A stretch of 64,000 nucleotides of DNA from Isochrysis galbana (GCA_018136815.1 CM030931.1:8730557-8794556); one strand, 5' to 3'. Positions 9,362 to 20,637 are shown, counted from the first letter of the stretch. The notes: a model not told the origin generated them from the sequence alone. Numbers and translations are program-made.

Positions 9362-9545
9362 AGAGGATGCAACTTGAAGCTTGAAGTTCCCTTGCACGCG
9401 AGCCGCGCCGCGAGCCGCGCCGCGCGCCGCGCGGAAGGGGGGGGGGGGGAGAGGGGGGGAAGGGGGGGGGGGAGTTCTAATTTTTATATACATTTCACGG
9501 GGCATTTGTAAAAAAAACAACCAAACGTGAGGTTGCAGCCTCTTA
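9362..9545. mobile_element. Small MITE-like element with GAGGxTGCAACxT ends
   Basis: The left end reads GAGGATGCAACTTGA and the right end, inverted, GAGGCTGCAACCTCA, so the ends are imperfect inverted repeats of about 15 bp. The interior is GC-rich with a G homopolymer. The right 60 bp (ATTTCACGGGGCATTTGTAA, then an A run) recurs nearly unchanged at 23540-23600 and 62507-62563. No target-site duplication is clear. Confidence 0.4.
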
Positions 9546-9656
9546 TTTTACACCTTGTGTGAAAATGCTAAATTAGATGCGCATGGTGAGGCCAGAAGCA
9601 TTCATTTAGCCCCCTCCCCCGCCCCCTTCCCTTTTTTCGTTGTTGCCTCCACTCAC

Positions 9657-9890
9657 TACCGGAGCGGGCGAATACCGAAGGGGACACCGGATGAATACCG
9701 GATGGGGGAGCAGGGGAGCATACCGGAGGGTGGGGGGAAACCGCGGCGAGGGTGCGGAGGGGCGGAGGGGGGAATACCGGGGCTGAGGGGAATTCGGAAT
9801 ACCGGAGCAGGCAGGCGGAATACAAAATACCAGAAGGGGGAATACCGGGAGGGGGAATACCGCCGGAAGGGGAGAGAAGGACTTGCGCAA
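9657..9890. repeat. Minisatellite based on GGGAATACCGGA
   Basis: About ten irregular repeats of a unit containing AATACCGGA with G-rich spacers. Long open frames across it on both strands are repeat artefacts. Confidence 0.7.
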
Positions 9891-10237
9891 GTAGGTGCAC
9901 CCAAGTGCCAAGTGGTCGCGCGCGTTGGCGGTCTAGTGCTAGTGGCCGTTGTATTTACTTCGTATTTGTATTTGCATGCGCGGAGTTGACGAACCTGGAT
10001 CGGCCCGTGGGCCCAAGGACCTCCCGGGGTGTATTAGTGTGAACCCCGCTCTTGTATACTCTCAGCGCATTTCCGCCCCCAATCCCAGAGGGAGGTGCAA
10101 CGTAGCAAACGGTGTTGCCTTCCAGAACGGCTTCTACAGGAGCACGCGTAGAACAACACGGGAAGTGCTCCTAAGCACAGATGGCGGGCATTATAGCTAT
10201 TACTCCAGCACCCAGGCCCACGAAAGGATAGGGCAGT

Positions 10238-12516
10238 TTAGAACTGACGAAGGGCCGGTTCGACCGCTTGGCGCTTTCTCCGAGCAGCATCACCTTGATG
10301 CAGCATATTGCGTTTTTGAAAGAAATGCCCGACGAAACGGCCCAGTGTGGGGGGCGGCAGGGCGACCACTGGTGGCAAGTCGCCTGGCACACGCTTGGTA
10401 CGAGCAACAATCATACTGCCCTCTCGGGAGTCACTGTGCTCCACCTCCCAGCCATCACCAGCCGGAACGATGAATTCAAGCGGGTGATTTGAGAAAACAT
10501 AAACCATATACGAGCCGGTCTGTCCAGGGATGAAGGTGGAGGCGACCACTGTGTACGGCCTTGAAGACTGCTGAAGCTCAAGCTCCAGAGAAACATGGGA
10601 CGCGCGGATGAATTTGGATGTTCCGATTATTTCGGCTCGTAACGGTGGTTCGCCGCGATCCGGCTCGCTCTTCAAGACAAGCAAGCCAATAGAGTGGTTG
10701 CAGCGCATGCGCTGCCCAACTAGCCTGCGCGGATCCGACGATGCAGTTGTCACATCATCATGAGTGAGTACGATGACGACCTGTGTTGATGGGCGAAGCA
10801 CGTGGAATCGAAAGCGAGGATTCTGGTGCCAACTATCCAGATAATTGGGGCATCCGCCTGCAGAGTGGCCTCCCCAGTGATTGGATAGAAGAGACAAATG
10901 TCAGTTGCCACCTAATAGTGTCGAGCGCAAGGTCCTGCAATGGTATAGCACTGCGAAGCTCGAGCGGAAGTCGTCTATGTCCATCCAAAACTGGCATTTC
11001 GTTGCTCGCATCCTCTCCCCATTGACGTGGCGCTGAGTGCGCGTGACGCAGTGCCCAGACGGGTCACGCAACAGCACCCGAACCGACCCGTCAAGCCGGC
11101 ACAGCTTGAGGACGGCATAAGCGTGTCTTGCTGAGAGCCCGTTTGGCGCCTTGGCATCAGGCGGCGTGCCTGCGGCGACGAAACCATCCTTCAAACGTCG
11201 ACGAAGAAGCCGGATCAATTCAGCACGCTCGACCTTCTGTGCCCATGCGGGCGACGGCTGCGGATCACATAGGGTGACGTCGCCGATCAACTCCGTGTTT
11301 GCAACGCCTCCCGACAGCATGGTAAGGGCACTCGCGGTATTCCCTCCGTCGAGGGCACCATAGCATCCATGGAGCTTGGCGAAGGCCTTCTCTACGACCA
11401 TCAGCCACCCTTCACGGCTCTCAAATGAGGATCGGGCGAATAACGGCTCATATAACATCCCTGACGCCTTAGTCTTGGCGAGGCCAAGCCCTAGATGGGA
11501 GGAATGATGTGCTGCATCATTATGAGCAGATGGCCACAATGTGGCTGCGTGGGAGGTTGTGACCGGGACACAAGGAAAGTACGAGTCCACCCACACCATG
11601 CGCCATCGCCCCCTGACGAAGAAGGACACGCCGTAAATGCCCGCCTGCAAAGTCAACCACCGGGCCGCCATGAAAGTGTGAGAGCTCGTTGGGACGCGAG
11701 ATGCCGCGGCCTCAACAAAGCAGCAAAGGCTGGTTGGCCTCGTCTGCGCACCTCTTCAAACGACTCATCGATAAGATCGGAGCGAATGGACGGGTCGCCG
11801 ATCGTCGCAGCGACAGCAGACAAAAAATAGCAGTCGCCTAGCGAGCCCTGTGCCGTATCGGCTGGAATCGCCGCATTCAGTACCTCGGCCGCATTCTTGC
11901 CATACGGGAAGAGATATGACAGCCGTCCATCGGGCCACACGTGCGGCGCCCCCATGATGGTGCGGAGCGGCAGCCACATTATCCGCTCTCTAGATGGCGC
12001 GACGGGCGCGCCCCGGGGGCTGTCGGAGTGAGGCTGCGGCTGAGACGAGTCATCGAGCAGATCGTGGACTTGCTGCTCGATGCTAGAGGCATTGTGTGGA
12101 AAGTCAGGGTCGTGCCAGAGGCGCCCTTCCCTCCTGCACTCATCGGCCTCCTCGGCCATATCCTGCCAGCCTTTCGTGATCTGGTCCCATGCGCACGCAG
12201 CCTTCGCCGAGTGCGCGCGCGCCTCGAGCATCCTCATTGAGAGCCGCGCTCGCTTGGTGCGAACCGCTGTCAGCACGCCACGCGCCGACTTGTCTGCGAG
12301 CTGGGGCGGTGCGGGCAAGTCGATCGAGATGGCGCGCTCGGGCAAGCCCATACTACGCTGCTCCTCCTCCCTCCCCCTCCGCCCCCTCCTCTCTCTACGA
12401 CGACGGAGGCTGAGGAGGAGCAACAGGCCGGCTGCCACCGCGAGCGCGACGAGCGGCGCGCGCATGAAGCGCCGATAGTTTTTTCGGAGGGGGGGGGGAC
12501 CACAAGTCCGTGACAA
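10238..12516 (-). CDS. Calpain-type cysteine protease (DEK1-like protease and domain III), altered active site and in-frame TGA
   Basis: Exon 1 runs 12516-11752; its likely true start is the ATG at 12465, followed by a hydrophobic anchor (APLVALAVAAGLLLLL). It carries the catalytic Cys in DTAQGSLGDCYFLSAV. The intron 11751-11645 (GTGCGC...GCAG, phase 0) leads into exon 2: GIYGVSFFV, AFAKLHGCYGALDGG, the catalytic His in SARHAYAV, and FWMDIDDFRSSF. The usual Asn motif RNPWG reads RDPSG, so the third catalytic residue is Asp. Domain III follows (HWGGHSAGGC, SWHQNPRFRF), closest in wording to plant DEK1. An in-frame TGA at 10903-10901 separates the protease core from domain III. A 42-nt micro-intron, readthrough, a sequence error or pseudogenisation could explain it. 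A membrane-anchored calpain is likely; activity is doubtful. Confidence 0.75.
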
Positions 12517-12550
12517 AATTTTCGTCCGTCTGGCACAAGCATCTTCTGAA

Positions 12551-12706
12551 CCTAGATGGGAAATACGTATTTACCGTATTTGGCCAGAGGTCAAATACAT
12601 ATGTATTTGGCTGTATTTCAAGCGCGTCCTGGGTTGTAGGCCTCGAATGTATTTGAAATGTATTTGGCTGTATTTGCAGGCCACAGCACCGTATTTCCCA
12701 TCTAGG
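12551..12706. mobile_element. hAT-type MITE, 156 bp
   Basis: Terminal inverted repeats CCTAGATGGGAAATACG ... CGTATTTCCCATCTAGG. The flanks give an 8-bp duplication with one mismatch: CTTCTGAA at 12543-12550 and CTTCTAAA at 12707-12714. The inside is made of short inverted blocks around AAATACATATGTATTTGG. Sister copies lie at 23921-24591 and 40570-40767. The 8-bp duplication points to hAT. Confidence 0.75.
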
Positions 12707-12859
12707 CTTCTAAAGACAGGTGCGAAAACGTCGAAATCACGAAATCGGTCAAAAACGCAAAAAAACCTCCGACTACTCCATAAGACAACGGTGGCACGAA
12801 AAAAAGCACTGAAGATGGTAGTAGGCGCCGGTGCCGTCATTGCACGCCAAGGACCTGAG

Positions 12860-13690
12860 TTGGGAGCGTTTGGGTGACTCCATTGCACACTCTGCATGGT
12901 CGTGGGTGTTGGGGGGGAACCAATTCCGAGCCTTCGAATGTTTCGAGTGTCGCCGCGATTGATAGGGAGTGGCGGCCGTGGCTAGGGTCGCCCCGCTCGT
13001 CGTTGTTACCCGTCCGTCCCGCTCGGATGATTCGCAAGGTCCGCAACCGCTGGCGTGTATGGACGGCGGTGCGCGGTGCGCACGGCTCGATCTCGTATGT
13101 CGTATGCCTGGCTGCCATTGTCTCCATCGTTGGCTTCGGCTCTCGATGCGGAAGTCCGCCTTCACTCGTCCGCGGTGGAGGAGGAGCCGTTGCCGATCCT
13201 TGCTCCCTCTCCCTCTCCCTCGTCCTCGTCGCCGTTCGTGCCGATGCCTCCTCTCTTGGAGACGTGTGCCTCCGTTTCCTTTCCGGACACGTTCACTCCA
13301 GAGGGTTGGTATGCCGCCTTGCGTCTAACCTGGTAAGGCCAGGAACGCCTCGCTCTGCTTGCGGCGCCGCCATCTCGCCTTGGCTTGGGTGCCTTGCCGG
13401 ACCTGCACCCGCCGCTGCCTCCGCTCGACCGCCCCGCTCGCCGCTCAGTTGCTGAGGTCATTGCCGACCATAAGCAGCGGCACGCCGCCTTCGTTCCCTC
13501 GGCCCTCGGGTTTCACGCCTGCTCTCAACCAGCCTGCTGTCGTCGCTTCTGTAACCAGGGAGGTACCGGCGAGGCTTGTCTCCGACACGCCGCCAAGCCT
13601 ATACCCCGCCACTGCCTGTACGTTCGCGATCTCATCGTTTGCCGTCACTCCGCCCCACCCTCAGGTATCTCGCCTCTTCCCTGGTACCAA
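12860..13690 (+). mobile_element. Gypsy-like pol relic
   Basis: Near 13600-13655 the plus strand encodes IPRHCLYVRDLIVCR, matching YPRHCLYVRDLMVCR just ahead of the protease in the Gypsy element at 47502-60167. The surrounding sequence is diverged and broken several times. Family: Ty3/Gypsy, a separate and older lineage than the large element. No LTRs were recognised. Confidence 0.45.
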
Positions 13691-14636
13691 ATGAAGGCAA
13701 ACGACCTTGGGGAAACACACGGGGGGGCGCGCGCAAGGAAAGAAAGGGGGCGCACACACGAGAAAACAAGGGAGGGGGATCGAGAGCGATCCCCCCTATC
13801 CTAACACACGGGGGGAAGATAGGAAGATCGGGATCGGAGGATCCCGATCGGACGGAGAGGATGCGAGACCCAAAGGGAGAAACCAAAACACGCGAAGGCG
13901 GGAAAACAAAGAGAGAGGGCCTCTCTTTGGGAAACCTAAAGGGCGGCTCTCCCCCTAACCACAACACCGGGAGTGCGCAACGCTACCCCTTCGCCGTCTG
14001 AAGGAGCCTAGGCCTCAAACATGACCATGAATGCAAGCCGGGGCGCTCAGATGACCCGCCCGCCCGCCCCCAAGCTCTGCCGGGGTCCTGCAGGGCCTGC
14101 AAGGACATCTTCACCGGCGTCTTCACCTGTGTCGGCGTGCAGCATCGGCCAGCGGCTCAGTGCAGGTGCGCATCTTCCCAGTTGGAATTTTTATTCGGTG
14201 GTCATGCTCAATCCGTCATAATCTGCTATGCTTCTTCTTCATCATGCTTAGGCCAGGACGCAAGACATCACAAGTCCCTCGGGTATACCTCCCAAAGACG
14301 GGCAGAAATGGAGGCCATTCTATTCCGGATTTGGATTTGTGTTTGTAGTGTGTTTGTGTAATTTGTCGCCTCGTTGGTCGCTTGCGCGCACCGCTTGTGC
14401 ACGGCGCACAACGCCGGTAGCGAAGCGCTTACGCTTACAAAGCGCTCTGTGCCATATATGCGCCCCTGCCCCCCACCGCGCGCTTGCGCCAAAAAATGCG
14501 TAACACTACTCCCTGTTCCCCGCATTTACGTACGCTCATACATAAATTCTATTATACTATTAATTAGTTGGGGGGGCCTGTCACCTGTCAAGCTGTCAAG
14601 TCCACCTACAGCAACACCCACGAACTTCCCTTTTAC
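13691..14636. other. Non-coding stretch before the pogo-like transposon
   Basis: Purine-rich (GGGAGA-type) to about 13960, then mixed sequence with several CpG-rich blocks. Open frames are short and lack family motifs; I recognise no gene here. Confidence 0.4.
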
Positions 14637-17231
14637 TAGAGGCTAGAGCTTCGCAACGGGCAGCGCTTCGCAGCGAGCACGCGCCGGCGCCGATGGCTCC
14701 AGGGGCCGCCAGGGTGCCTGTGGCGCCACCCAAAGGAGCCAAGGGAGCCTACACCAAGGCTGCCCACGATGCTGTAGCGGAGGAGCGGCTTGCGGTCCTC
14801 GAGGACGTCCGCCGAGCAGCGGAACATTGCAGAGCGACGGGCGAGAGCGCGCGGCGCGCAATACGCTCAGGCCAGTTCCCTCTGGCCACCGAAGGTAAAG
14901 TGCGCAAAGCTTTGAGCAAGAGCCCTGCGAGCGATAAGGCGGTGCGTGACCACCACTGCCAGCTCCTTACCAACGCTGAGCGCATGCAGTTGGGCCACTG
15001 GCTCATCCAGCGTGCAGACACGCACGAGCCTTGCAACAGGCATGACATCTCTTTGAAGATTCGCGAGATGTTGCGGGCCCGCGCCGCCCACAACAAGGCC
15101 AAGAAGTATGGCTTAGGGAGCATCATCCTCAACAAGCCGGAGCTCGACCTAGTCAACCACGGAGGCGATCTAGCGCATCGGTTCTTCCAGCGCATTTACC
15201 CTTGGTGGCGTGCGCATGGTCTGAAGATTGACGAGGGCATCTCCCGCGCGGAGGAGGAGCGGCGCTCTAGGAAGCGCACGGATAAGGTCGTTCAAAACCA
15301 CTTTTTCGGCGAGTTTGGACTGGAAGCCGAGCTGATCGATGCAGGCATCATGCACCCAGAGACCAAGGTGCGCAGCGCATGCATCACATTTGCTTTGTGC
15401 GTAGGTGCCATCATCTCACACACACCGCACGCCGCGTACGCTGATCACAGGTGATATCGGATCCGCGACGTCTCCTCAATTGCGATGAGACACCACAGCC
15501 TTTGGATCTCCCACAGAAGGGGCGGCGACCGAAGGTTGCAAAGCGCCGGGGCTCTGCAGTTCGCCAAGTGGGTGGGAGCAACAAAGAGACCCTGACCGTG
15601 ATGATGTGTTGGGATTTGTCCGGTTGGAACTACGGCGTACAGATTGTCACGAAGCGGAAGTGGGCAACAAAAGATCTCGTCACTGAACCGCCGCCAGGCG
15701 CCCGCTGCTTTGATACAGACAAGCCTGTCGACTTAGCCCATCGCCAAACCCTTTCACTTCTCTTGTCTCATGCAGCAGAGGGAATGCAGACTGAGAAAAC
15801 ATTCGCCGAGTACTTTGCCAAGCTGGACGAGTGGATATCGGAGCGAAGCGATGCTGAGGTGGCAGCTGGAAAGGAGCCCATCATGCGCCCGGTCACTTTG
15901 GCCCTTGATAACCATGCCTCCCGCTTTTCACAGCAGATCCTTGATGCCGCGCACGGCGAAGCCTCGAAGTTTGGCATCAGGTTGTTCACCGAGGAGCCAG
16001 GCACCTCAGGCTTCTTACAGGCGCTCGACCAATACAACTCCAACTTCCATCGCTGCTACAACAAGGCGCGCGACGCCTACAAGAACGCGTACTTCGCCCA
16101 CCATGGTATCGAGCTCAGCAGTCTCGGCCTGAAAGAGTTCTTGGACATCCTTGACGGCAGCAAGACCCTGGGCCTCCCCGGAATGTGGTTCACGTGGGCT
16201 GACACGTTCGACATCATCACCGCGTGGCGCCGCGTAGGGATCGCCGGCAATAAGTTCCAGCCGGACTTCATCGACCGCAAGGGATTCTTGGACCAGGCCC
16301 GCGAGATCACTGAAGCCAGCCACATGGAAAGTGATGTTTGCTCCCCGGGTCCATCAACGCTAGCTGAGGCAAAGAAGACGCCGCCCGGTGTGCGAAGTGG
16401 GTCCTTAGCAGCGATGTCCGCGAAGCTCGCGCAACTCGAGGAGTACGCGCGCAAAATGGAGAATAAGGCGTCGGCCCCATATGACCATGTGCGCGGCGGC
16501 ACACTCTCCAGTTCCAACACCATTAACCTATCCTCGGTGTGCAGCGGTGCAACCCAGGCAACACAAAGCGATGATGTCGCCGATGCCGCCGGTGGGCCAC
16601 GGAAGTGCGCGCGTCTGTTCGAGCTGTCCGGCTCGGTGACTCTTCGCGACCTACGGGCTGAGAAGGCGAAGAGGGACAAGGAAGAAGAAGATGCGGCAGC
16701 ATTGGTGCAGCAAAAGAAGAAGGCGCGCGTGGAGCGTGAGCATGACGACTCCGAACGCGCCCGGGCGCGAGAAGCCGCACTTTCGGTGTGTGAGTTCGCG
16801 TGCGCTTGTGGCGTTGTCCCGTGCCCGTGGTCGGGATGGAAGCGTGAAGCGTTGCCCAAAGTGTGGACCGAAACGCGGATTGTGCAAGGTTAGGGAGTGT
16901 GTGGCAGCGCGCAGGGGCAGTGCCAATGCTTGTGAGCCCGGCTCTAGCGCCGATCACGCGCTAGAAGCAGCAAGGGAGGCCGGGGCTTGTCTCCATGATG
17001 ACTCGGAGTAGTGTGCTGAGAGAGAAGCTTGCTGGTCTATCGACTATCGAATGTGCGTGCGATTTCAACACAACTTTTTGTTTAGGTGATGAATCGGCGA
17101 TTGCTTTTGTGCTCGGCGCAGAGGGTGTATGGGCCATGCCCCCAATGCCTCTTTGAGCCTCCTAACATGTTTCAGTCCATTTTTATAACAGTTTACGAAA
17201 AACGTTGCTCAATGAGAAGCTCTAGCCTCTA
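14637..17231 (+). mobile_element. pogo/Tc1-like DNA transposon with TA target duplication
   Basis: The ends are inverted 14-bp repeats, GAGGCTAGAGCTTC (14639-14652) and GAAGCTCTAGCCTC (17216-17229), flanked by TA on both sides, the hallmark of Tc1/mariner/pogo elements. The similarity of the ends extends imperfectly inward (GCAACG). It carries one spliced DDE transposase gene. A relic of a related copy lies at 28009-28545. Confidence 0.75.
14693..16893 (+). CDS. DDE transposase of the pogo-like element
   Basis: Exon 1 is 14693-15367 and exon 2 is 15451-16893; the intron 15368-15450 (GTGCGC...CACAG, 83 bp, phase 0) removes a stop and joins ETK to VISDPRRLLNCDETPQ, giving about 705 aa. The N-terminal half has a basic helical region (LLTNAERMQLG, FFQRIYPWW) suited to binding the ends. 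Catalytic Asp residues appear in LLNCDETPQ and TLALDNHASRF; the third acidic residue is probably in FTEEPGTSGFLQALDQ. A coiled, charged tail follows. A further splice near 16780-16845 could swap the end for a Cys-rich tail (RCPKCGPKRGLCKVREC) ending at 17011. Both open frames are long, so the element may be recent. Confidence 0.75.
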
Positions 17232-17262
17232 CTATTTTATCTGGTAAAGATTCATGATCTAC

Positions 17263-17291
17263 TCCTTTTCTCTCTCTCTCGCCCTCTGTCG

Positions 17292-17323
<32 letters not shown>

Positions 17324-17324
17324 A
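17263..17324. repeat. (TC)n followed by a long C homopolymer
   Basis: Short TC/CTCT repeats, then about 40 C interrupted only by AG near the end. It lies 170-230 bp upstream of the FKBP start, on its coding strand, and may be part of that promoter or leader. Confidence 0.7.
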
Positions 17325-17492
17325 GCCAAACCCACCCCGTCCGTCGCGTCGGCCCTCCGCTCCTGCTGCCCCTGCAGCCTATCTCGTGGGCCGTTTCCGT
17401 CGCCGTGACGAGTCGCGCTGTATCGCCACCTATCCTTGGCGCCCTCGACTCCGCTTGCCCCTTGTCGGCAGGCCCCTGTCAGCCTCATCATA

Positions 17493-17978
17493 ATGAATGG
17501 CGTGATGGAGCTCCGCCCTGGCCTCACCAAGAAGACTACTCGCACAGGCAAAGGCGATCAGCCTCAGCCTGGTCAGCAGGTCACCGTGCATTACACTGGG
17601 ACGCTTGAGGATGGCCGAGTGTTCGACAGCAGCCGGGAGCGCGGCCAGCCACTCAAGTTTGTCATTGGCACCTCACAAGTCATCCTGGGATGGGACCTTG
17701 GCATTGCAGCAATGAAAGTGGGAGAATCGGCAGTGATCACAATCCCTCCAGAGTACGGGTACGGGAACTCCGCAGCTGGTCCTATTCCACCAGGATCGAC
17801 ACTGATCTTTGAGGTGGAACTGATGGCGGCTTCAGACATTCAACCGGAAACGACATCGTGCTTCATTTATGGTCTTGGAGTACTCTCACTTCTCATCGTC
17901 TGTGTCATTCTGTATTTCATCCCGACAATCACTAAGGCCTTGGCTAACATGGCGAGTGGTCGCCATCCGGGAACGTAA
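17493..17978 (+). CDS. FKBP-type peptidyl-prolyl isomerase with C-terminal membrane anchor
   Basis: 161 aa. I take the ATG at 17493, after the CT/C tract; an in-frame ATG at 17436 would add 19 residues. One FKBP domain spans about residues 15-110: VTVHYTGTLEDGRVFDSS, the VIGTSQVILGWD rapamycin-pocket stretch, EYGYGNSAAGPIPPGSTL and FEVEL. Aromatic and Asp pocket residues are kept, so it should be active. Residues 125-148 (FIYGLGVLSLLIVCVILYFI) form one membrane helix, with a short basic tail. Tail-anchored FKBPs work as folding helpers at the ER or mitochondrial surface; which membrane is not clear from sequence. Single exon. Confidence 0.9.
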   Translation: MNGVMELRPGLTKKTTRTGKGDQPQPGQQVTVHYTGTLEDGRVFDSSRERGQPLKFVIGTSQVILGWDLGIAAMKVGESAVITIPPEYGYGNSAAGPIPPGSTLIFEVELMAASDIQPETTSCFIYGLGVLSLLIVCVILYFIPTITKALANMASGRHPGT

Positions 17979-18594
17979 GACGCGCGCATACCGACGCGAA
18001 TCAAGACATGGGGTCTGTGTTCGTTGAAACCGCCAAAGACGCTTGGATGCCTCATGCAGCATGTCGGCAAACACTTTTTCCTTCTTCCCTCTCATTTCAT
18101 TCATCAGCCCATTGAAGTATGTCTTCCTGCACTTGTATAGGGCCGTTTCTTCATGCATGTGACTACGTGCCACTACTCGGAAGACCATGCTAAGAATGCA
18201 ATATGGATTTCACTTATGTCTTTGGTGAGGAAGCAACTCCGGAAAGCAAGTGACTAACGCATTTGAACAATATTGTTCGTCTTGTTGTGGGCGCATAACT
18301 GACTGAGTAGCGAGTAGCCCCTTCCTCCTCGACCCTGAGCAGTGGCTCTTTTCTTGTCCTTAAACCTTGACACCGCTCAACGAGGAGAGGGGTTTCAGTG
18401 GCTGCCAGCCGAAGCACACGGCACACCCCTCTCCCCCACTACCTGCTCGCTCCCGTCGCTCTCTCCCTTCGCCTCGCCGCCTGCGGCGCGCGCGCGCCCG
18501 CGTCGCTGCAACCTGCTCTTAATCCGGGTCCTGCAAGAGAGCGTTCCACCCAGCAAGGGGCCTTAAAAATTTAAAATTCACGCCTCGCACATGG
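17979..18594. other. FKBP 3' flank and non-coding DNA
   Basis: No recognised gene. The last 150 bp contain CGCG-rich stretches and a block near 18575-18600 (GCCTCGCACATGGCTAGGGG) that resembles the 3' UTR block shared by the T-tailed LINE family. Confidence 0.35.
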
Positions 18595-19260
18595 CTAGGG
18601 GCCTTCTCCATCGCTACCGTGTTGCCGCGCCCTTTCTCCCTCAACATTCCCCCTCCTAACGGCTCCTAACCTGCCTTGCAGCCCACCCCTCGTTTCCGTT
18701 ATGGTGCGATTCCCCTTCCAGACGGGATCGCCGACAGATCGCCTTCTGATCGTCGTCCGTCGTCGTCTGACTGGAGTGTTTGGGTTTGATTTCGGTCGAG
18801 TTATGTGAGAAAAGTCGTGGGGCGAGAGTCGGAGTGTTTCCTGGGTCGAGTAGGCCGCCTTGGATACGAACGTGCCTGCTCCGCCTTCGAGCTTCATGCG
18901 CTCGCGGTTGCCCTTCAAGAAGGTGAGCCCTACCTTTTCGATTGCGAGGATGATCGCGCTTAGGTTGATTTGAGCCGCTTGCGCTAGGCCTTCGGCCTCG
19001 ATGACCAGGTGTGCCGCGACGTCCTGGAGCGAGCGTTGTACAGCGCCTTGCGCGACGAGGAGCCTTTTTTGTTGATTTTCTCGTCGATGGACGATTGATT
19101 CCACTTTGATGCGGACCTTGGTAATGTCGCCATAACGCTCTTTGAATTGTTGCGCGCAATCTTCGTTCACGGCGATGTGCGAGGGGGGCGGTAAAACCCA
19201 CCATTTTCCTCGGCAATTTTTCGTGGAGGCAGGTAAGTTCCCCAGGAGGTTTTTCTTGGG
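18595..19260 (-). mobile_element. Diverged LINE ORF1 relic, paralogue of element A
   Basis: The minus strand encodes a region with VNEDCAQQFKERYGD, LQDVAAHLVIEAEGL and VGLTFLKGNRERMK. It aligns in order with SADCAQQYKAKFKDQ, FKDVTAHLVVRNYKF and QGFVFLQGNQERSK of element A. The zinc-finger part and the palindromic 5' end are missing. The reading frame is open for 240 codons but its ends run into unrelated sequence (poly-C at about 19288-19302), so it is a fragment. Confidence 0.6.
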
Positions 19261-19319
19261 CTTCGGAGGACGGTCAAAAAATGCAGCCCCCCCCCCCCCC
19301 CCGCATGTCAATGTCATGT

Positions 19320-19859
19320 TAGTATTATTCGTTATAAATCACTGTTTGACCGCCCTATAACCTACAACAGGAACAGGTGGTACCTCGATAAAATTGCGCT
19401 GAGCGTGAATCTTCCGACTCTCTATAGTCGACGAGCCAATGACAGTCTGGCGTGTGGTAGTCCACACACACCACATGTGTGGTTCGCCCACTTCTCATAC
19501 ACACTGCACCAAGGTCAAGGTGCAGTGGAGCGACACTTAGAGCACATTTTTCATCCGCACTTTCTACGCAAGAGATCGGCACACATGCGGCAGTTCACGA
19601 GGGTCTCGAAGCCATTCACTAGCACACACGGGACTTTCGTCGCGGCATGCAGCACTGGGCGCCAACTAGGAAGGTATACTGCTGCACACTGACAACAGCA
19701 ACAGGACATGAACCAATGCAACAACGGCAGCAGCAGGCAGACCGTCCATTGCGATGCCATCACAAACCTCGGACCGACCCCAGTGCGTGACCGCAATGCT
19801 CAGTGCCAGCCTCGTGCGCGATTAGAATACGCTGAACGAAACTGAAGGCAACGGCATCT
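19320..19859. other. Non-coding DNA between the ORF1 relic and the L11 gene
   Basis: Contains TTTGACCGCCCT at about 19343, which recurs inverted as AGGGCGGTCAAACAGG at about 20985 and 21095. No gene is recognised. Confidence 0.35.
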
Positions 19860-20587
19860 CTACTCCTTGATGGTGATACCCATGTTGCGGCATGTTCCCA
19901 TGACCGTGTTCATGGCAGATTGGAGCTTGTTCGTGTTGAGATCGGGAAGCTTGACCTTCGCAATCTCCTCAACCTGTACAACACGGGGGGAAATCATGGT
20001 GATTGCAATTTAGAAGTGCCCCCAGCCCCAGCGACGTGCGCACCGGTAGCGGGCAACAGAAGACAATGCTGCAGCAGAAAGCAGTGTTTCACGGCATTGC
20101 AAAATCCTTCCCTCACCTGCTCCATCGTAATGCTGCCGGCGACTTTCTTCTCGCGACCGAAGGGGTTGCCTGATCCCTTGTCAACACCAGCAGCCTTCTT
20201 AACAAGAGCAGAGCACGGCGGCGTCTTCAAGATGAACGTGAAAGACTTGTCCTCGTAGACGGAAATTTCGACAGGCACAATAGTGCCTATCTTGTCCTGC
20301 GTGCGCGCATTGTACTCCTTGCAGAACATCATAATGTTCACACCCGCGGAACCAAGCGCCGGGCCAATTGGCGGCGCCGGGTTTGCCTTGCCGGCGTCGA
20401 TCGCAAGCTTGATGATTTTGGTGACCTTCTTGGCCATCATGCTCGGCTCGGCTGCGCGCGAGGCAGGCGAGGCAGCAGCAGCATGACGGAGCGGCGCGCC
20501 TGCGAGCGGGCTGACGAGCAGCGCGGCAGCGTGAGAGCAGCAGCCGAGCAGCAGCGCCAGCGAGAGCGCAGTCCTCCTGCAAGCCAT
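19860..20587 (-). CDS. rpl11: Plastid-type ribosomal protein L11, nuclear-encoded
   Basis: Two exons, 20587-20117 and 19973-19860, with intron 20116-19974 (GTGAGG...TACAG, phase 0); 194 aa. Residues 1-50 look bipartite: a signal peptide ([17 protein letters not shown]) and then an Ala/Pro/Arg-rich transit stretch. The L11 N-domain follows: [20 protein letters not shown] and [14 protein letters not shown]. The C-terminal RNA-binding domain spans the splice ([19 protein letters not shown], then [16 protein letters not shown]). L11 binds the GTPase-centre rRNA of the large subunit and assists factor-driven steps of translation. The wording is chloroplast-like rather than cytosolic. A mitochondrial destination is the main alternative. 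Confidence 0.9.
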
Positions 20588-20637
20588 TACGAACGCTCGA
20601 GGGCGAGTAGCACGCGAGGGCGGAGCCGAGGTGGCCG

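Noticed and set aside
9568-9911. Overlapping Pro/Ser frames on the minus strand
   Set aside because: Artefacts of the GGGAATACCGGA minisatellite.
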